Source of the DNA: Microbacterium sp. cx-55 | GTDB taxonomy: Bacteria; Actinomycetota; Actinomycetes; Actinomycetales; Microbacteriaceae | Direction of reading: 5' to 3' | NCBI RefSeq assembly: GCF_021117345.1 | Contig: NZ_CP088261.1 | Span: forward strand, 682,001-746,000 | Length of the DNA stretch: 64,000 nucleotides | Shown here: positions 8,473-16,270 of the stretch, piece by piece | How the letters are laid out: every line of letters starts with the position of its first letter | Numbering within the stretch: the stretch's first letter is position 1 | Made by a program: the position numbers and the translations under genes | The notes under the pieces: generated by a model | The model's database searches: none | Seen by the model: only the letters and a program-made list of their open reading frames with translations | Told to the model about the DNA's origin: nothing

Positions 8473-9803
8473 GCGGGCACCTGCCGGGCGGACGACAGGA
8501 ACGGCCGCAGCAACAGCAGCACGAGGGGAATCGCGACGGCGAGGGCCGCGGCGACGATCAACAACGACACCTCGGGCCCGACGGTGAACCAGAGCACGCC
8601 GAAGCCTGCGGCGGAGAGGAAGCGCGAGACGGCGACGACCGTCTGCGCGGCGGCGATCCCGGTGCCGCGGTTGTCGGGCGTCGTGAGTTGCGCGGCGAGG
8701 GCAGCGAGGACGCCGTCGGTTGCGGCGTAGAACGCGCCGAGGAAGAAGAGGCACAGCACGGTTGCGACCGCGTCGTCCCACGCGAGCACCGCGACCACGT
8801 AGGCGGCGAGCAGGCCGAGGTGACCGAAGACGAACACGCGCGCGCGGCCGATGCGATCGGCCAGACGCCCGAACGGGATGGCGAACGCCAGGAAGGCGAC
8901 GTTCGTGCCCACGTAGAGCAGCGGGAACCACTGCGCCGCGAAGTCGCTGCGGGACTGCAGAACGAGGTAGACGAATCCGTCGCCGATGGTGAGGATCCCG
9001 AGAAGTCCGGATACGGCGAGCACCCGCCGCATCGGTCCGCGCCAGACGTCGGTCATCCGCGCCCGCGCGGGCCGATCCCGCGCGAGCCGATTCCGTACAG
9101 GCGCCGCCGTGGCCGAGAGCGCCGCCCCGGATGCCTCCCGGTCGGGTGAGAGCGCCGCATCCGTCTTCCCACGGCTCCGGAGGTTCGGCACGATCAGCCC
9201 GAGGATGAGCACGCCGATCACGGCGAACGCGAGCGATGCGGTGAAGACGACCGCGTAGCCGTCCGGAACGACGAGCAGGATCACGAACGCGATCAGGGGC
9301 CCGAGAGCCGCCCCGATGTTGTCGAGCATCCGGTGCACGCCGAACGCGCGCCCGAGGTCGGCAGGCGGCGAGGCGATCGTGATCATCACGTCGCGGGGTG
9401 CGGTGCGGATGCCCTTCCCGATGCGGTCCGCGACGATCACGGCCGACAGCGCGGCGAAGCCGCTCGCGAAGAGCAGTCCGATCCGCGCGACCATGGCGGC
9501 GGCGTATCCCGCGAACGCCACCCACTTCGGGCGGTCGATGCGGTCGGACGTGTAGCCGCTGGCGATGCGCACGACGGCGCTCACACCCTGATGGAGCCCG
9601 TCGATGAGTCCGAACGCGATGACCGACAGGCCCAGCATCCCGGTGACGTAGAGCGGAAGAACGGCCGAGACGGACTCGGAGGAGATGTCGGTCAGCATCG
9701 AGACGACGCCGAGCGTGATGACGGTCGATGAGACCGTGCGGACGCCGCGCGCACGCGGGGCGGAGCCGGTCGATGCCGGGGCGTTTCGGAGCGAGATGTA
9801 CAT
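8469..9803 (-). CDS. MFS transporter
   Basis: A 444-residue protein starting at ATG 9803 (MYISLRNAPAST), one base after the upstream stop. It has about twelve membrane helices in two halves, separated by a charged, Arg-rich cytoplasmic loop (about 210-255). MFS loop motifs are visible: GYTSDRIDRPKW in the first half and GRLADRIGRARVFVFG in the second. It resembles major-facilitator efflux or sugar-transport permeases; the substrate is unknown. It lies in a tightly packed - strand operon (hypothetical - MFS - propeller) within the polysaccharide locus. Confidence 0.85.
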   Translation of the reverse strand: MYISLRNAPASTGSAPRARGVRTVSSTVITLGVVSMLTDISSESVSAVLPLYVTGMLGLSVIAFGLIDGLHQGVSAVVRIASGYTSDRIDRPKWVAFAGYAAAMVARIGLLFASGFAALSAVIVADRIGKGIRTAPRDVMITIASPPADLGRAFGVHRMLDNIGAALGPLIAFVILLVVPDGYAVVFTASLAFAVIGVLILGLIVPNLRSRGKTDAALSPDREASGAALSATAAPVRNRLARDRPARARMTDVWRGPMRRVLAVSGLLGILTIGDGFVYLVLQSRSDFAAQWFPLLYVGTNVAFLAFAIPFGRLADRIGRARVFVFGHLGLLAAYVVAVLAWDDAVATVLCLFFLGAFYAATDGVLAALAAQLTTPDNRGTGIAAAQTVVAVSRFLSAAGFGVLWFTVGPEVSLLIVAAALAVAIPLVLLLLRPFLSSARQVPA

Positions 9804-9804
9804 G

Positions 9805-10470
9805 TCACTCCGTCCGCAGGGTTGCGAACAGGGAGTACACCGTGCCCGTGCCGGTTTCGATGACGTCGAGGGTGACGGATGCGGTGTCGCTCGCGAAGAG
9901 CTGGTTCTCCACCGATGCATCCCGGGCGAGGAGTCCGAACGAGGCCCAGAGCTCGCGGAAGTGCGTGCGGATCTCGTCCGCCCCCCGGTCAGAGCGCGCG
10001 GTGAGGGTGACCTGCAGGGTGGTTCCCTCGGGTGACACCGAGCTGTCGATCACGTCGTCGCCGGTGGCCGGACCGACCACGCTCGCCGGAAATCCCGTCA
10101 CCAGGTGGCCGCTGGCGGATGCAGCGGCGGGAAGCGGCGCCGAGACGATCGGCGGGTCCGCCTCGCGGGGCGGGATGCGGTTCGGATCCTCCCCGCTCGT
10201 CGGGGGCAGCACTTCACTCCCGTCGACGGGTGTTGCTCCCGGCGCGGGCCCGCGGCGCTCCCTCGCGTCCGCGGTCTCACCGTCAGGTGCATTCTGACCC
10301 GCGACCGTCGGTGCGTTCTCCGATGCCGGGCCGCCGCCGAAGCCGCCGCCGATGCCCAGCGCAACGGCCGCGCCGATGAGTACGCCGACAGCGGTCAGCG
10401 CCACCACGATCACCGCCCTGGTCGGGCGGTGACGTGGTGGTGCCGGCGAGGTCGATACCTCGGTGTCCAT
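9805..10470 (-). CDS. Single-span membrane protein, function unknown
   Basis: A 221-residue protein starting MDTEVSTSPAPPRHRPTR. A basic cytoplasmic tail is followed by one helix at about 18-42 (AVIVVALTAVGVLIGAAVALG), a Pro/Gly/Glu-rich linker (about 45-110), and a small external domain with GTTLQVTLTARSDRGADEIRTHFRELWASFGL. No family recognised. An RBS (GGGGGAG) precedes the ATG. It is the first gene of the three-gene - strand unit with the MFS transporter. Confidence 0.7.
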   Translation of the reverse strand: MDTEVSTSPAPPRHRPTRAVIVVALTAVGVLIGAAVALGIGGGFGGGPASENAPTVAGQNAPDGETADARERRGPAPGATPVDGSEVLPPTSGEDPNRIPPREADPPIVSAPLPAAASASGHLVTGFPASVVGPATGDDVIDSSVSPEGTTLQVTLTARSDRGADEIRTHFRELWASFGLLARDASVENQLFASDTASVTLDVIETGTGTVYSLFATLRTE

Positions 10471-10597
10471 TTCTCCCCCTTCGAACCGCGTTACGGACGC
10501 GGCGGCCGTCTGTCATCCGGTGGGGCCCCATCGACCCACAGGGCGGACACGGCCGGACGGGGGGAGCGCCCGACCGTGCCCGCGTGCAGGTGGCGGG

Positions 10598-11452
10598 TCA
10601 TGCTCGACCGGGTCTCGACGACCGTCGGACGGCCAGATAGGCCGGGGGTCCCTCGATGAGGTACCTCCGAGCCAGCCGTCGAGGCTCGAGCACGAGCCGC
10701 CACATCCATTCGAATCCCGCCGCGCTCACCCAATGGGGTGCGCGCGAGACCCGACCGGCCAAGAAGTCGACCACGGCTCCGAAGGCGAGCAGAACACCCG
10801 CGCCCGTCGCCTCCGCGTAGTCGTTGATCCACTTCTCTTGCCGGGGTTTTCCCAGGCACACGATGATGATGTCCACTCCCGCCGCACGGATCTCGGCCGC
10901 CAGAGCGAGCGAGGATTCGCGCGAGGACAAAGCATCGCGTGTCGGAGTCCAATGTCCGACGAAGGTCATCGTCGGCCAGTCTGTGGTGAAGCGCCGGGTG
11001 AGGGCGCCCCGAATCTCATCGCTGCCGCCGAGGACGGCGACGCGGGAACCGCTGGCCTGCGCGTCGGTCAGGATGCCGGTGATCAGGTCGCTACCGGCCA
11101 GACGCGGCCAGGGCGTTCCCGTCATCCGGAGTGCCTGTCGGGCGATCGGTGCGCCGTCGATCAGGTTCATCCATCGCGTCGCCGAGGCGACGGGCGCGTC
11201 GCCGTGGAGCGATGGCAGGTGGTGAATGTGATCGAGGTTCACCGAGGCCACCGCGAGCGGCGACGAGGTGCGTGATCGTGCGGCATCGGCGATCGCCTCG
11301 CGGGCGCCGGCCGCATCCGTCAGATGCACGAGGGTGTCGGCGATCGTGATGGCCGGAAAGCCGACGGGGGTGGGTCGCGGTGCCACCGGCACGCGGACGG
11401 GAATGGAGCGACGACCCGTCAAGACGGGCGTCGTCGCGACACGCATAGCCAT
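10598..11452 (-). CDS. WecG/TagA/CpsF family glycosyltransferase
   Basis: A 284-residue protein starting at ATG 11452, overlapping the upstream stop by one base. It has the GT26 hallmarks: an early N-L-D-H segment (VASVNLDHIHHLP), DGAPIARQALRM with the catalytic Asp region, GSDLITGIL, and IIIVCLGKPRQEKWI. This family adds the second sugar (ManNAc or ManNAcA type) to an undecaprenyl-linked primer. It is coupled to the initiating phosphotransferase just upstream, so the two probably perform consecutive steps. The first about 25 residues are Arg/Pro-rich and could be trimmed to the next Met. Confidence 0.88.
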   Translation of the reverse strand: MAMRVATTPVLTGRRSIPVRVPVAPRPTPVGFPAITIADTLVHLTDAAGAREAIADAARSRTSSPLAVASVNLDHIHHLPSLHGDAPVASATRWMNLIDGAPIARQALRMTGTPWPRLAGSDLITGILTDAQASGSRVAVLGGSDEIRGALTRRFTTDWPTMTFVGHWTPTRDALSSRESSLALAAEIRAAGVDIIIVCLGKPRQEKWINDYAEATGAGVLLAFGAVVDFLAGRVSRAPHWVSAAGFEWMWRLVLEPRRLARRYLIEGPPAYLAVRRSSRPGRA

Positions 11453-12945
11453 CAGTAGGCTCCCTTCGCGCGCAGGACGACTCCGGCCGTGCGCAGCATG
11501 ATTCCGATATCGCTCGGTACCGACCAGTTCTCGACGTAGTGCAGATCGAGCCGCACGCTCTCCTGCCACGACAGGTCGCTTCGCCCGCCGATCTGCCAGG
11601 GACCGGTGATCCCGGGCCGCAGGTACAGGCGCCGGAAGACCGGGTCGTCGTACTGACGCACCTCGCTCGGCAACGGAGGGCGCGGTCCGACCACGCTCAT
11701 GTCGCCGCGGAGCACGTTCCAGAACTGCGGCAGTTCGTCGATGGAGTACTTGCGCAAGATCGCGCCCACCCGGGTCACGCGCGGGTCGCGGCGCACTTTG
11801 AACAGCGCGCCCGCCGCCTCGTTCGCGGCGGAAAGCCCGGCCAGCTCCGACTCGGCGTCGGGCCGCATGGTGCGGAACTTGACGATGTCGAACTCGTGGC
11901 CGTCGCGGCCGACCCGGCGCTGACGGAAGAACACGGGCCCGGGCGAATCCAGTCGGATCGCGGCGGCGATCAGGGGGGTGATGAGGGCGATGGGCACGAT
12001 CGCGCACGCCGCCGCCAGCACATCCATCACGCGCTTCACCCGATGGGGCGCTCCCGTGTACGTCGGGATGCGGAGATTCATTAGGGCGAGTCCCGGCGCG
12101 GTGCGCAGCGACATGCGGCCCGCGGCGACGTCGGTGAGGAGCGTTGCCACCGTGAGGCTCGTGGCGGTGCCCTCGAGCTGCCAGCTCAGACGGCGGATGA
12201 AATCGGCGTCATCGGTGGCGCCGGCGACCATGACGATCTCGGCGTCGATCTCGCGAGCCAACTGCGCCGCGGCGACGGCCGGACCGAGGATCGGCACGCC
12301 CCCCGGTGACGCCGCCGAAAGGTCGGGGACGACGGTCGACTCGATCGCGTGAGCTCCTACCAACGCCGTCCCCACGACGTGGTAACCGAGTCGACCGTCG
12401 CGTTGCAGCGTCCGGGCCAGGATGTCGAGATCGGCCCGAGAGCCGACCAGGAGCGTCCTCGGCGAGGACAACCGGCGGCGGCGGGGGGCCCACCGACGCC
12501 AGAACGTGCGGTTCAGGAGAACTGCTGCGAGCGCGACCGGCACACCGAGCAGCACCTGCACGCGCAACTCGGTCGACGGTGCGACCGTGTTCACGCTCGC
12601 CCCGGCCGCGAACACGAACACCGCGGCGGCGATGAGCCGGCGGTACTCGGATGCGGCCAGGATCTCGGTGGACCTGCTGCGCGTCGTCGCGAGCGCGATC
12701 AGCCAGACGGTGATCCCTCCGGCCGCGATGCCGCAGAGCAGCGCCACGTCGACGGCCGTCGGCCCGGCGGCGGCAATGCCAACGGTCGCGGCGCTGACGA
12801 TGGCGGCGCCGACCGTGAGGGCCGCGGCATCCGTCGCCGTCACCAGGGCGCGATGTCGCTGCCGATCACGCAGACGCCTGAGCAGCGTCGTCGTCGGCCG
12901 CGGCGTTGCGACGGACTGAAGCGTCAGCGCGCTCGCCGTCAGCAT
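11452..12945 (-). CDS. Polyprenyl glycosylphosphotransferase (WbaP-like), initiates polysaccharide synthesis
   Basis: A 497-residue protein. The N-terminal half has about four membrane helices and a cytoplasmic CoA-binding-like region (PRTLLVGSRADLDILARTL at about 165). The C-terminal bacterial sugar transferase domain starts near 306: KRVMDVLAAACAIVPIAL, DSPGPVFFRQRRVGRDG, DIVKFRTM, then YSIDELPQFWNVLRGDMSVV and GPRPP. These are the signature stretches of enzymes that move a sugar-1-phosphate to undecaprenyl phosphate. It is the first gene of the - strand pair with WecG/TagA and commits the pathway of this locus. A 691-bp leader region lies upstream. Confidence 0.9.
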   Translation of the reverse strand: MLTASALTLQSVATPRPTTTLLRRLRDRQRHRALVTATDAAALTVGAAIVSAATVGIAAAGPTAVDVALLCGIAAGGITVWLIALATTRSRSTEILAASEYRRLIAAAVFVFAAGASVNTVAPSTELRVQVLLGVPVALAAVLLNRTFWRRWAPRRRRLSSPRTLLVGSRADLDILARTLQRDGRLGYHVVGTALVGAHAIESTVVPDLSAASPGGVPILGPAVAAAQLAREIDAEIVMVAGATDDADFIRRLSWQLEGTATSLTVATLLTDVAAGRMSLRTAPGLALMNLRIPTYTGAPHRVKRVMDVLAAACAIVPIALITPLIAAAIRLDSPGPVFFRQRRVGRDGHEFDIVKFRTMRPDAESELAGLSAANEAAGALFKVRRDPRVTRVGAILRKYSIDELPQFWNVLRGDMSVVGPRPPLPSEVRQYDDPVFRRLYLRPGITGPWQIGGRSDLSWQESVRLDLHYVENWSVPSDIGIMLRTAGVVLRAKGAY

Positions 12946-13297
12946 GCCGACACCCGGTCGCCGAAACGACCTTGTTCGTTGCCATTGCGGCGCGTCGATT
13001 GCGCACGCATGCCACGTTCCATCCCCATGAACGTCATTCCCCAGATTTCAGGCCCGGACCGAAATCCGTGCCTCCCCAGTGCGGACAGAGCCCGCGTTCC
13101 CCAGTGCAGGGTTCCGGTTTCCCGGATCCCACGTCGCGGCGAGCCCGATTCCCATATCGGGTCGCCCCTCGGAACACCGACCCCTCGGTGATCCGACTCC
13201 GCGTTCAGCGGCTGACGTGGGCCGAGCATGACACACGCCGGCTGCAATCACAAGTGCGCGAATCGGACGGCGTCGGTTCGGCCCCGAAAATGACGTC

Positions 13298-13343
13298 GGG
13301 CCCCTTGCGCCTCGCTCTAGTGAGCAGAGTGCACAAGGGGCCC
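13298..13343. terminator. Hairpin with 10-bp GC-rich stem
   Basis: GGGCCCCTTG at 13298-13307 pairs perfectly with CAAGGGGCCC at 13334-13343 across a 26-nt loop. There is no clear T tract on either side. It lies mid-gap between divergent genes, so it may block read-through or act as an attenuator or insulator. The function is inferred. Confidence 0.4.
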
Positions 13344-13583
13344 TGACAAACGTGAGCAGATCCCCCAGATCTAGGCCACGCTGTCCTTGCCGTGAATTGC
13401 CGTTGCGCTCCCCAAAGCACTTCGGACTGCGGCATTCGTCACGCTACTCCAGGAACGCCGTGTCCCCCAAGTGGTGGACAAATCTCTTTACTTCGCGGGT
13501 GCTGCTGGTGTAGGGAGATCGTGAAAAATCGGGGGATACGTTTCGGTGAGATGTGGGGTAACGTTCACCCCGTTATTCAAATG

Positions 13584-13613
13584 CGGTGCCGAGTCTGGGG
13601 AGAATCGGCACCG
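13584..13613 (+). promoter_or_regulatory. 5'-leader hairpin before the LAXTG protein gene
   Basis: CGGTGCCGA (13584-13592) pairs with TCGGCACCG (13605-13613) around a 12-nt loop containing TGGGGAG. It ends 23 bases before ATG 13637, just ahead of the purine-rich RBS (GGGGGAGG). It could modulate translation or be an operator. Confidence 0.4.
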
Positions 13614-13636
13614 ACGACAGCCTGGGGGAGGCTGAT

Positions 13637-14230
13637 ATGTGGGGGAATGTTCTGCGATCCGCGCTGCTGTGCGGAGTACTCGCATCCGGAGTTCCGAGCG
13701 GAGTCGCCGCAGTGGACGGGTTCGATCCGTACACGCCGGTGACGCCGCGAGAGTCGACGCTGGCCGGTTCGGTGTTCACGACGGCGTGTCGCTCGGGTGA
13801 GCCGATGATCGTCTACTCGCTCGTCATGACGGAGGGATCCGCGTCGCCACCGGCGGCCCGCACCGTGTCCGACGCCGCGTCGGCGGTGCTCACGGTGACG
13901 GGCGATGTGTCGCCGTCGAGCCTGCCGCTCGGCACGATGCGCGACGGCCGGCTCGACGGCGAGGTCGCCTGGCCGTGGCCGGAGACCGACGTGACGGCTG
14001 CCGCCGTGCGTGCGGAGGTGAGGGTCGGAGAAACCGCGCTCGCCGTGCCGCTCGATCGGCCGCAGGGCCCGGGCTGCGCCCTGCCCGCCGTCGGCGCCGC
14101 CACCCTGGCCGGCACCGGCGCCGAGGTTCCGCTCGTGATCGCATCGCTCGGCGGTGCGGTGCTGGTCGGCGGCGTGGTCGTCTTCGCCATCGGGCGGCGT
14201 CGGTCGCGCCGTGCTGCGGTGGGGCGATGA
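13637..14230 (+). CDS. Secreted LAXTG-type wall-anchored protein
   Basis: A 197-residue protein starting at ATG 13637 after GGGGGAGG. It has an N-terminal signal peptide (about 1-25, ending GVAAVDG), an extracellular domain with two Cys (TTACRSGEP and PGCALPAV), then LAGTGAEVP, a hydrophobic span and the basic tail GRRRSRR. LAxTG followed by a helix and Arg tail is the sorting signal of actinobacterial class E sortases. It is therefore probably anchored to peptidoglycan. ATGA overlap with the DUF4012 gene suggests a two-gene operon. No sortase is visible in the window. Confidence 0.7.
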   Translation: MWGNVLRSALLCGVLASGVPSGVAAVDGFDPYTPVTPRESTLAGSVFTTACRSGEPMIVYSLVMTEGSASPPAARTVSDAASAVLTVTGDVSPSSLPLGTMRDGRLDGEVAWPWPETDVTAAAVRAEVRVGETALAVPLDRPQGPGCALPAVGAATLAGTGAEVPLVIASLGGAVLVGGVVVFAIGRRRSRRAAVGR

Positions 14231-15981
14231 GGGCCCATCGCCTTCGTCGCCTGATCACCGCATCCGTCATCGCCGTCGTGCTTCTCGCGGCGGTCGCGGT
14301 GTTGTACGTAGGGGTTCGCGCGGTGCAGGCCCGAGAGCATTTGGCCGCAGCGGCGGATGCGGCGGCTCAGGCCTCCGCGCTCCTCGCGGGCGGAGACGTC
14401 GACGGGGCCGAGACGGCGATCGCGGCGATGACCGATCACGCCGCGCGCGTCGACGTGGGGGCGGATCCGGTCTGGCGGCTTGCCGAGACGGTGCCCGGGG
14501 CGGGCGCGAATCTCGCCGCGGTGCGCATCGTCTCCGACGGTCTCGCCCGTCTCGGTGGCGACACCGCCGTGCCGCTTCTGTCGGTCGCGCGGGAGCTCCG
14601 CGGCGTCGATTCGGCGCGCGCGAACGAGGTGCTCGCGGCGTCGGCGGATGACCTCGCGGGTGCGGATGACGCGGTCGGCGCGGTGCGGGACGAACTCGCG
14701 GGCCTCGACCGCAGCGCGCTGATCCCGGAGGTGAGCGGCGGCGTCGACACGCTCGACCGGGTGCTGGCGGAGGCGGGTCCGCTCACGAAGGGCGCCGCGG
14801 AGGCGGCCGCCCTCCTGCCGCCGCTGCTCGGCATCGACGAGCCGCGCACCGTGCTGGTGGCAGTGCAGAACACGGCGGAGCTCCGGACGGGTGGGGGCAT
14901 CACGGGAACGTTCATCCAGCTGGATGCGGAGGGCGGACGGGTCGCGGTCACCGGCATCCGGGACTCGTCGTCGTTCGCGCCCGTCGCTGAGCCGCTCCTT
15001 CCGCTGCGGGCGGGCGAGCAGCGTTCCTTCGGGGACGGCATCGGACGCTTCGTGCAGGACGCCTCGATGACGGCGGACTTCACGCTCACGGCGCGCCTCG
15101 CCTCGACGTGGTGGGAGTCGGCGACCGGGGTCGTCCCCGATGCGGTCGTGTCGGTCGATCCGCTCGTGATGGCCGCCGTTCTGCGGGTAACCGGCCCGGT
15201 CGACTCGATCGCCGGCACGTTGACCGCCGACGACATCGTCGACCGGCTGCTGGTCACTCCGTATCTGTCGTCGACGCCGGAGGAGCAGAGCGACCAGTTC
15301 GCGGATGCGGCCACCGCGGTGTTCACCGCGCTCGTCGAACGAGCGGACGTGCTCGGGCTGGTGGAGTCGCTCCGCGCACCGCTGGCCGAGGGGCGGGTGT
15401 CGCTGTGGAGCGCGCGCCCCGCCGAGCAGGAGATCATCTCGCGGTCGGCTCTGGCCGGGCCTCTCGCCCGGCAGGAGCAGGCCGGCGATGACGCGTTCGC
15501 GGTCTACTTCAACGACGCCACCGGCGGCAAGCTGACCCCGTATCTGAGCGTGGGCCTCGGCGTCGCGACGACGACGTGTCGCCCCGACGGCCGGGAAGAC
15601 GTGAGCATCACGGTCGATCTTGGGAGTGCTCTGCCGACGGATGCGGCCACCGCATTCCCCGTCAGCGTGACGGGCGGAGGGCTCTTCGGCGCCGCTGTCG
15701 GCGATATCGCGCCCACGGTCACGGTCGTGACGCCGCCGGGCTGGTTGCCCGGAGGGGTGTCGCTCGACGGGGACCTGGTGGCGAGCGTCGCCGTCGAGGA
15801 TGGCGAGCGGCTGGCCGTCACCCGCCGCACCGACCTCGCGCCGGGGCGTTCGCGCACGCTCGTCTTCCGGTTCATCGCACCGGATGGCGGCGATGTCGAG
15901 CCGGTCCTGATCCACACGCCGCTTCTGACCGAACCGGGCGCCGCTCGGGTGGCGGCCGCGGAACCCTGTGCGTCGAGCTGA
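14227..15981 (+). CDS. DUF4012 domain-containing membrane-anchored protein
   Basis: A 584-residue protein starting at ATG 14227 in the ATGA overlap. One N-terminal helix (about 8-33, LITASVIAVVLLAAVAVLYVG) anchors a large extracytoplasmic region. Visible DUF4012 features include RTVLVAVQNTAELRTGGGITG, IRDSSSFAPV, DFTLTARLASTWWESATG and the C-terminal beta-rich module with GRSRTLVFRFIAPDGG. DUF4012 proteins recur in actinobacterial polysaccharide loci but have no established activity. Coupling to the LAXTG protein points to a shared surface function, possibly handling exported polymer. Confidence 0.85.
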   Translation: MRAHRLRRLITASVIAVVLLAAVAVLYVGVRAVQAREHLAAAADAAAQASALLAGGDVDGAETAIAAMTDHAARVDVGADPVWRLAETVPGAGANLAAVRIVSDGLARLGGDTAVPLLSVARELRGVDSARANEVLAASADDLAGADDAVGAVRDELAGLDRSALIPEVSGGVDTLDRVLAEAGPLTKGAAEAAALLPPLLGIDEPRTVLVAVQNTAELRTGGGITGTFIQLDAEGGRVAVTGIRDSSSFAPVAEPLLPLRAGEQRSFGDGIGRFVQDASMTADFTLTARLASTWWESATGVVPDAVVSVDPLVMAAVLRVTGPVDSIAGTLTADDIVDRLLVTPYLSSTPEEQSDQFADAATAVFTALVERADVLGLVESLRAPLAEGRVSLWSARPAEQEIISRSALAGPLARQEQAGDDAFAVYFNDATGGKLTPYLSVGLGVATTTCRPDGREDVSITVDLGSALPTDAATAFPVSVTGGGLFGAAVGDIAPTVTVVTPPGWLPGGVSLDGDLVASVAVEDGERLAVTRRTDLAPGRSRTLVFRFIAPDGGDVEPVLIHTPLLTEPGAARVAAAEPCASS

Positions 15982-16148
15982 GCGAGGGCGGAGGAGTCGG
16001 ATGGTGCGTTACGGCGCTGCGGCTTTCCTGCGGGGCACGGATAGGAATACCATAGGGGTGCCGCCATTCTGAGCACCCGCACCGCCCCCAGCGGTGACGC
16101 GGGCGATTCGTCCCCAACGCTTGTCCGCAGGGCGCCGGGCGGTTTCGC

Positions 16149-16196
16149 GGACCCTCTCGAGCTATCCAGTCCCCACTGGGACGCTCGAGAGGGTCC
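16149..16196 (+). promoter_or_regulatory. Compound stem-loop upstream of glmS
   Basis: GGACCCTCTCGAG (16149-16161) pairs perfectly with CTCGAGAGGGTCC (16184-16196). The 22-nt loop itself holds CCAGT-CCCC-ACTGG (16166-16179). A pyrimidine tract TTCTCTCTCC follows. It sits in the 289-bp gap between the DUF4012 stop and glmS, 75 bp before the ATG. It could terminate the upstream operon or act in the glmS leader. It does not match the glmS ribozyme. Confidence 0.5.
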
Positions 16197-16270
16197 GTTC
16201 TCTCTCCGTCGCGCCACGCCCACGTTCCGACCGGGCCGGCTGCCAGGCCCACTCGCCTACGATTGACCCC

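Larger units (their letters stand above)
12946..13636. promoter_or_regulatory. Long divergent intergenic region of the polysaccharide locus
   Basis: A 691-bp gap with lower GC and no convincing gene, between divergent WbaP-like (-) and LAXTG-protein (+) genes. It contains repeated TTCCCCAG/TCCCCAG words at 13037-13044, 13073-13079 and 13097-13104 (read TGGGGA towards the - gene). It also holds AGATCCCCCAGATCT near 13365, a long-stem hairpin at 13298-13343, a second hairpin at 13584-13613 and TGGGGAGA at 13596. Its size and repeated words suggest regulated divergent promoters, but no clear -35/-10 pair could be assigned. Confidence 0.5.

Noticed and set aside
12906..13435. Small genes in the 12.9-13.4 kb gap
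   Set aside because: Candidate frames on both strands have no RBS, no domain and erratic composition. The gap looks regulatory.
13813..15915. 700-codon - strand open frame opposite DUF4012
   Set aside because: Antisense shadow. The Arg-rich, low-hydrophobicity sequence has no recognisable motif, and the + frame has clear DUF4012 features.
16149..16270. glmS ribozyme
   Set aside because: The visible fold is a simple nested hairpin. The conserved ribozyme core and cleavage context near the start codon are not seen, and the ribozyme is mainly a Firmicutes feature.
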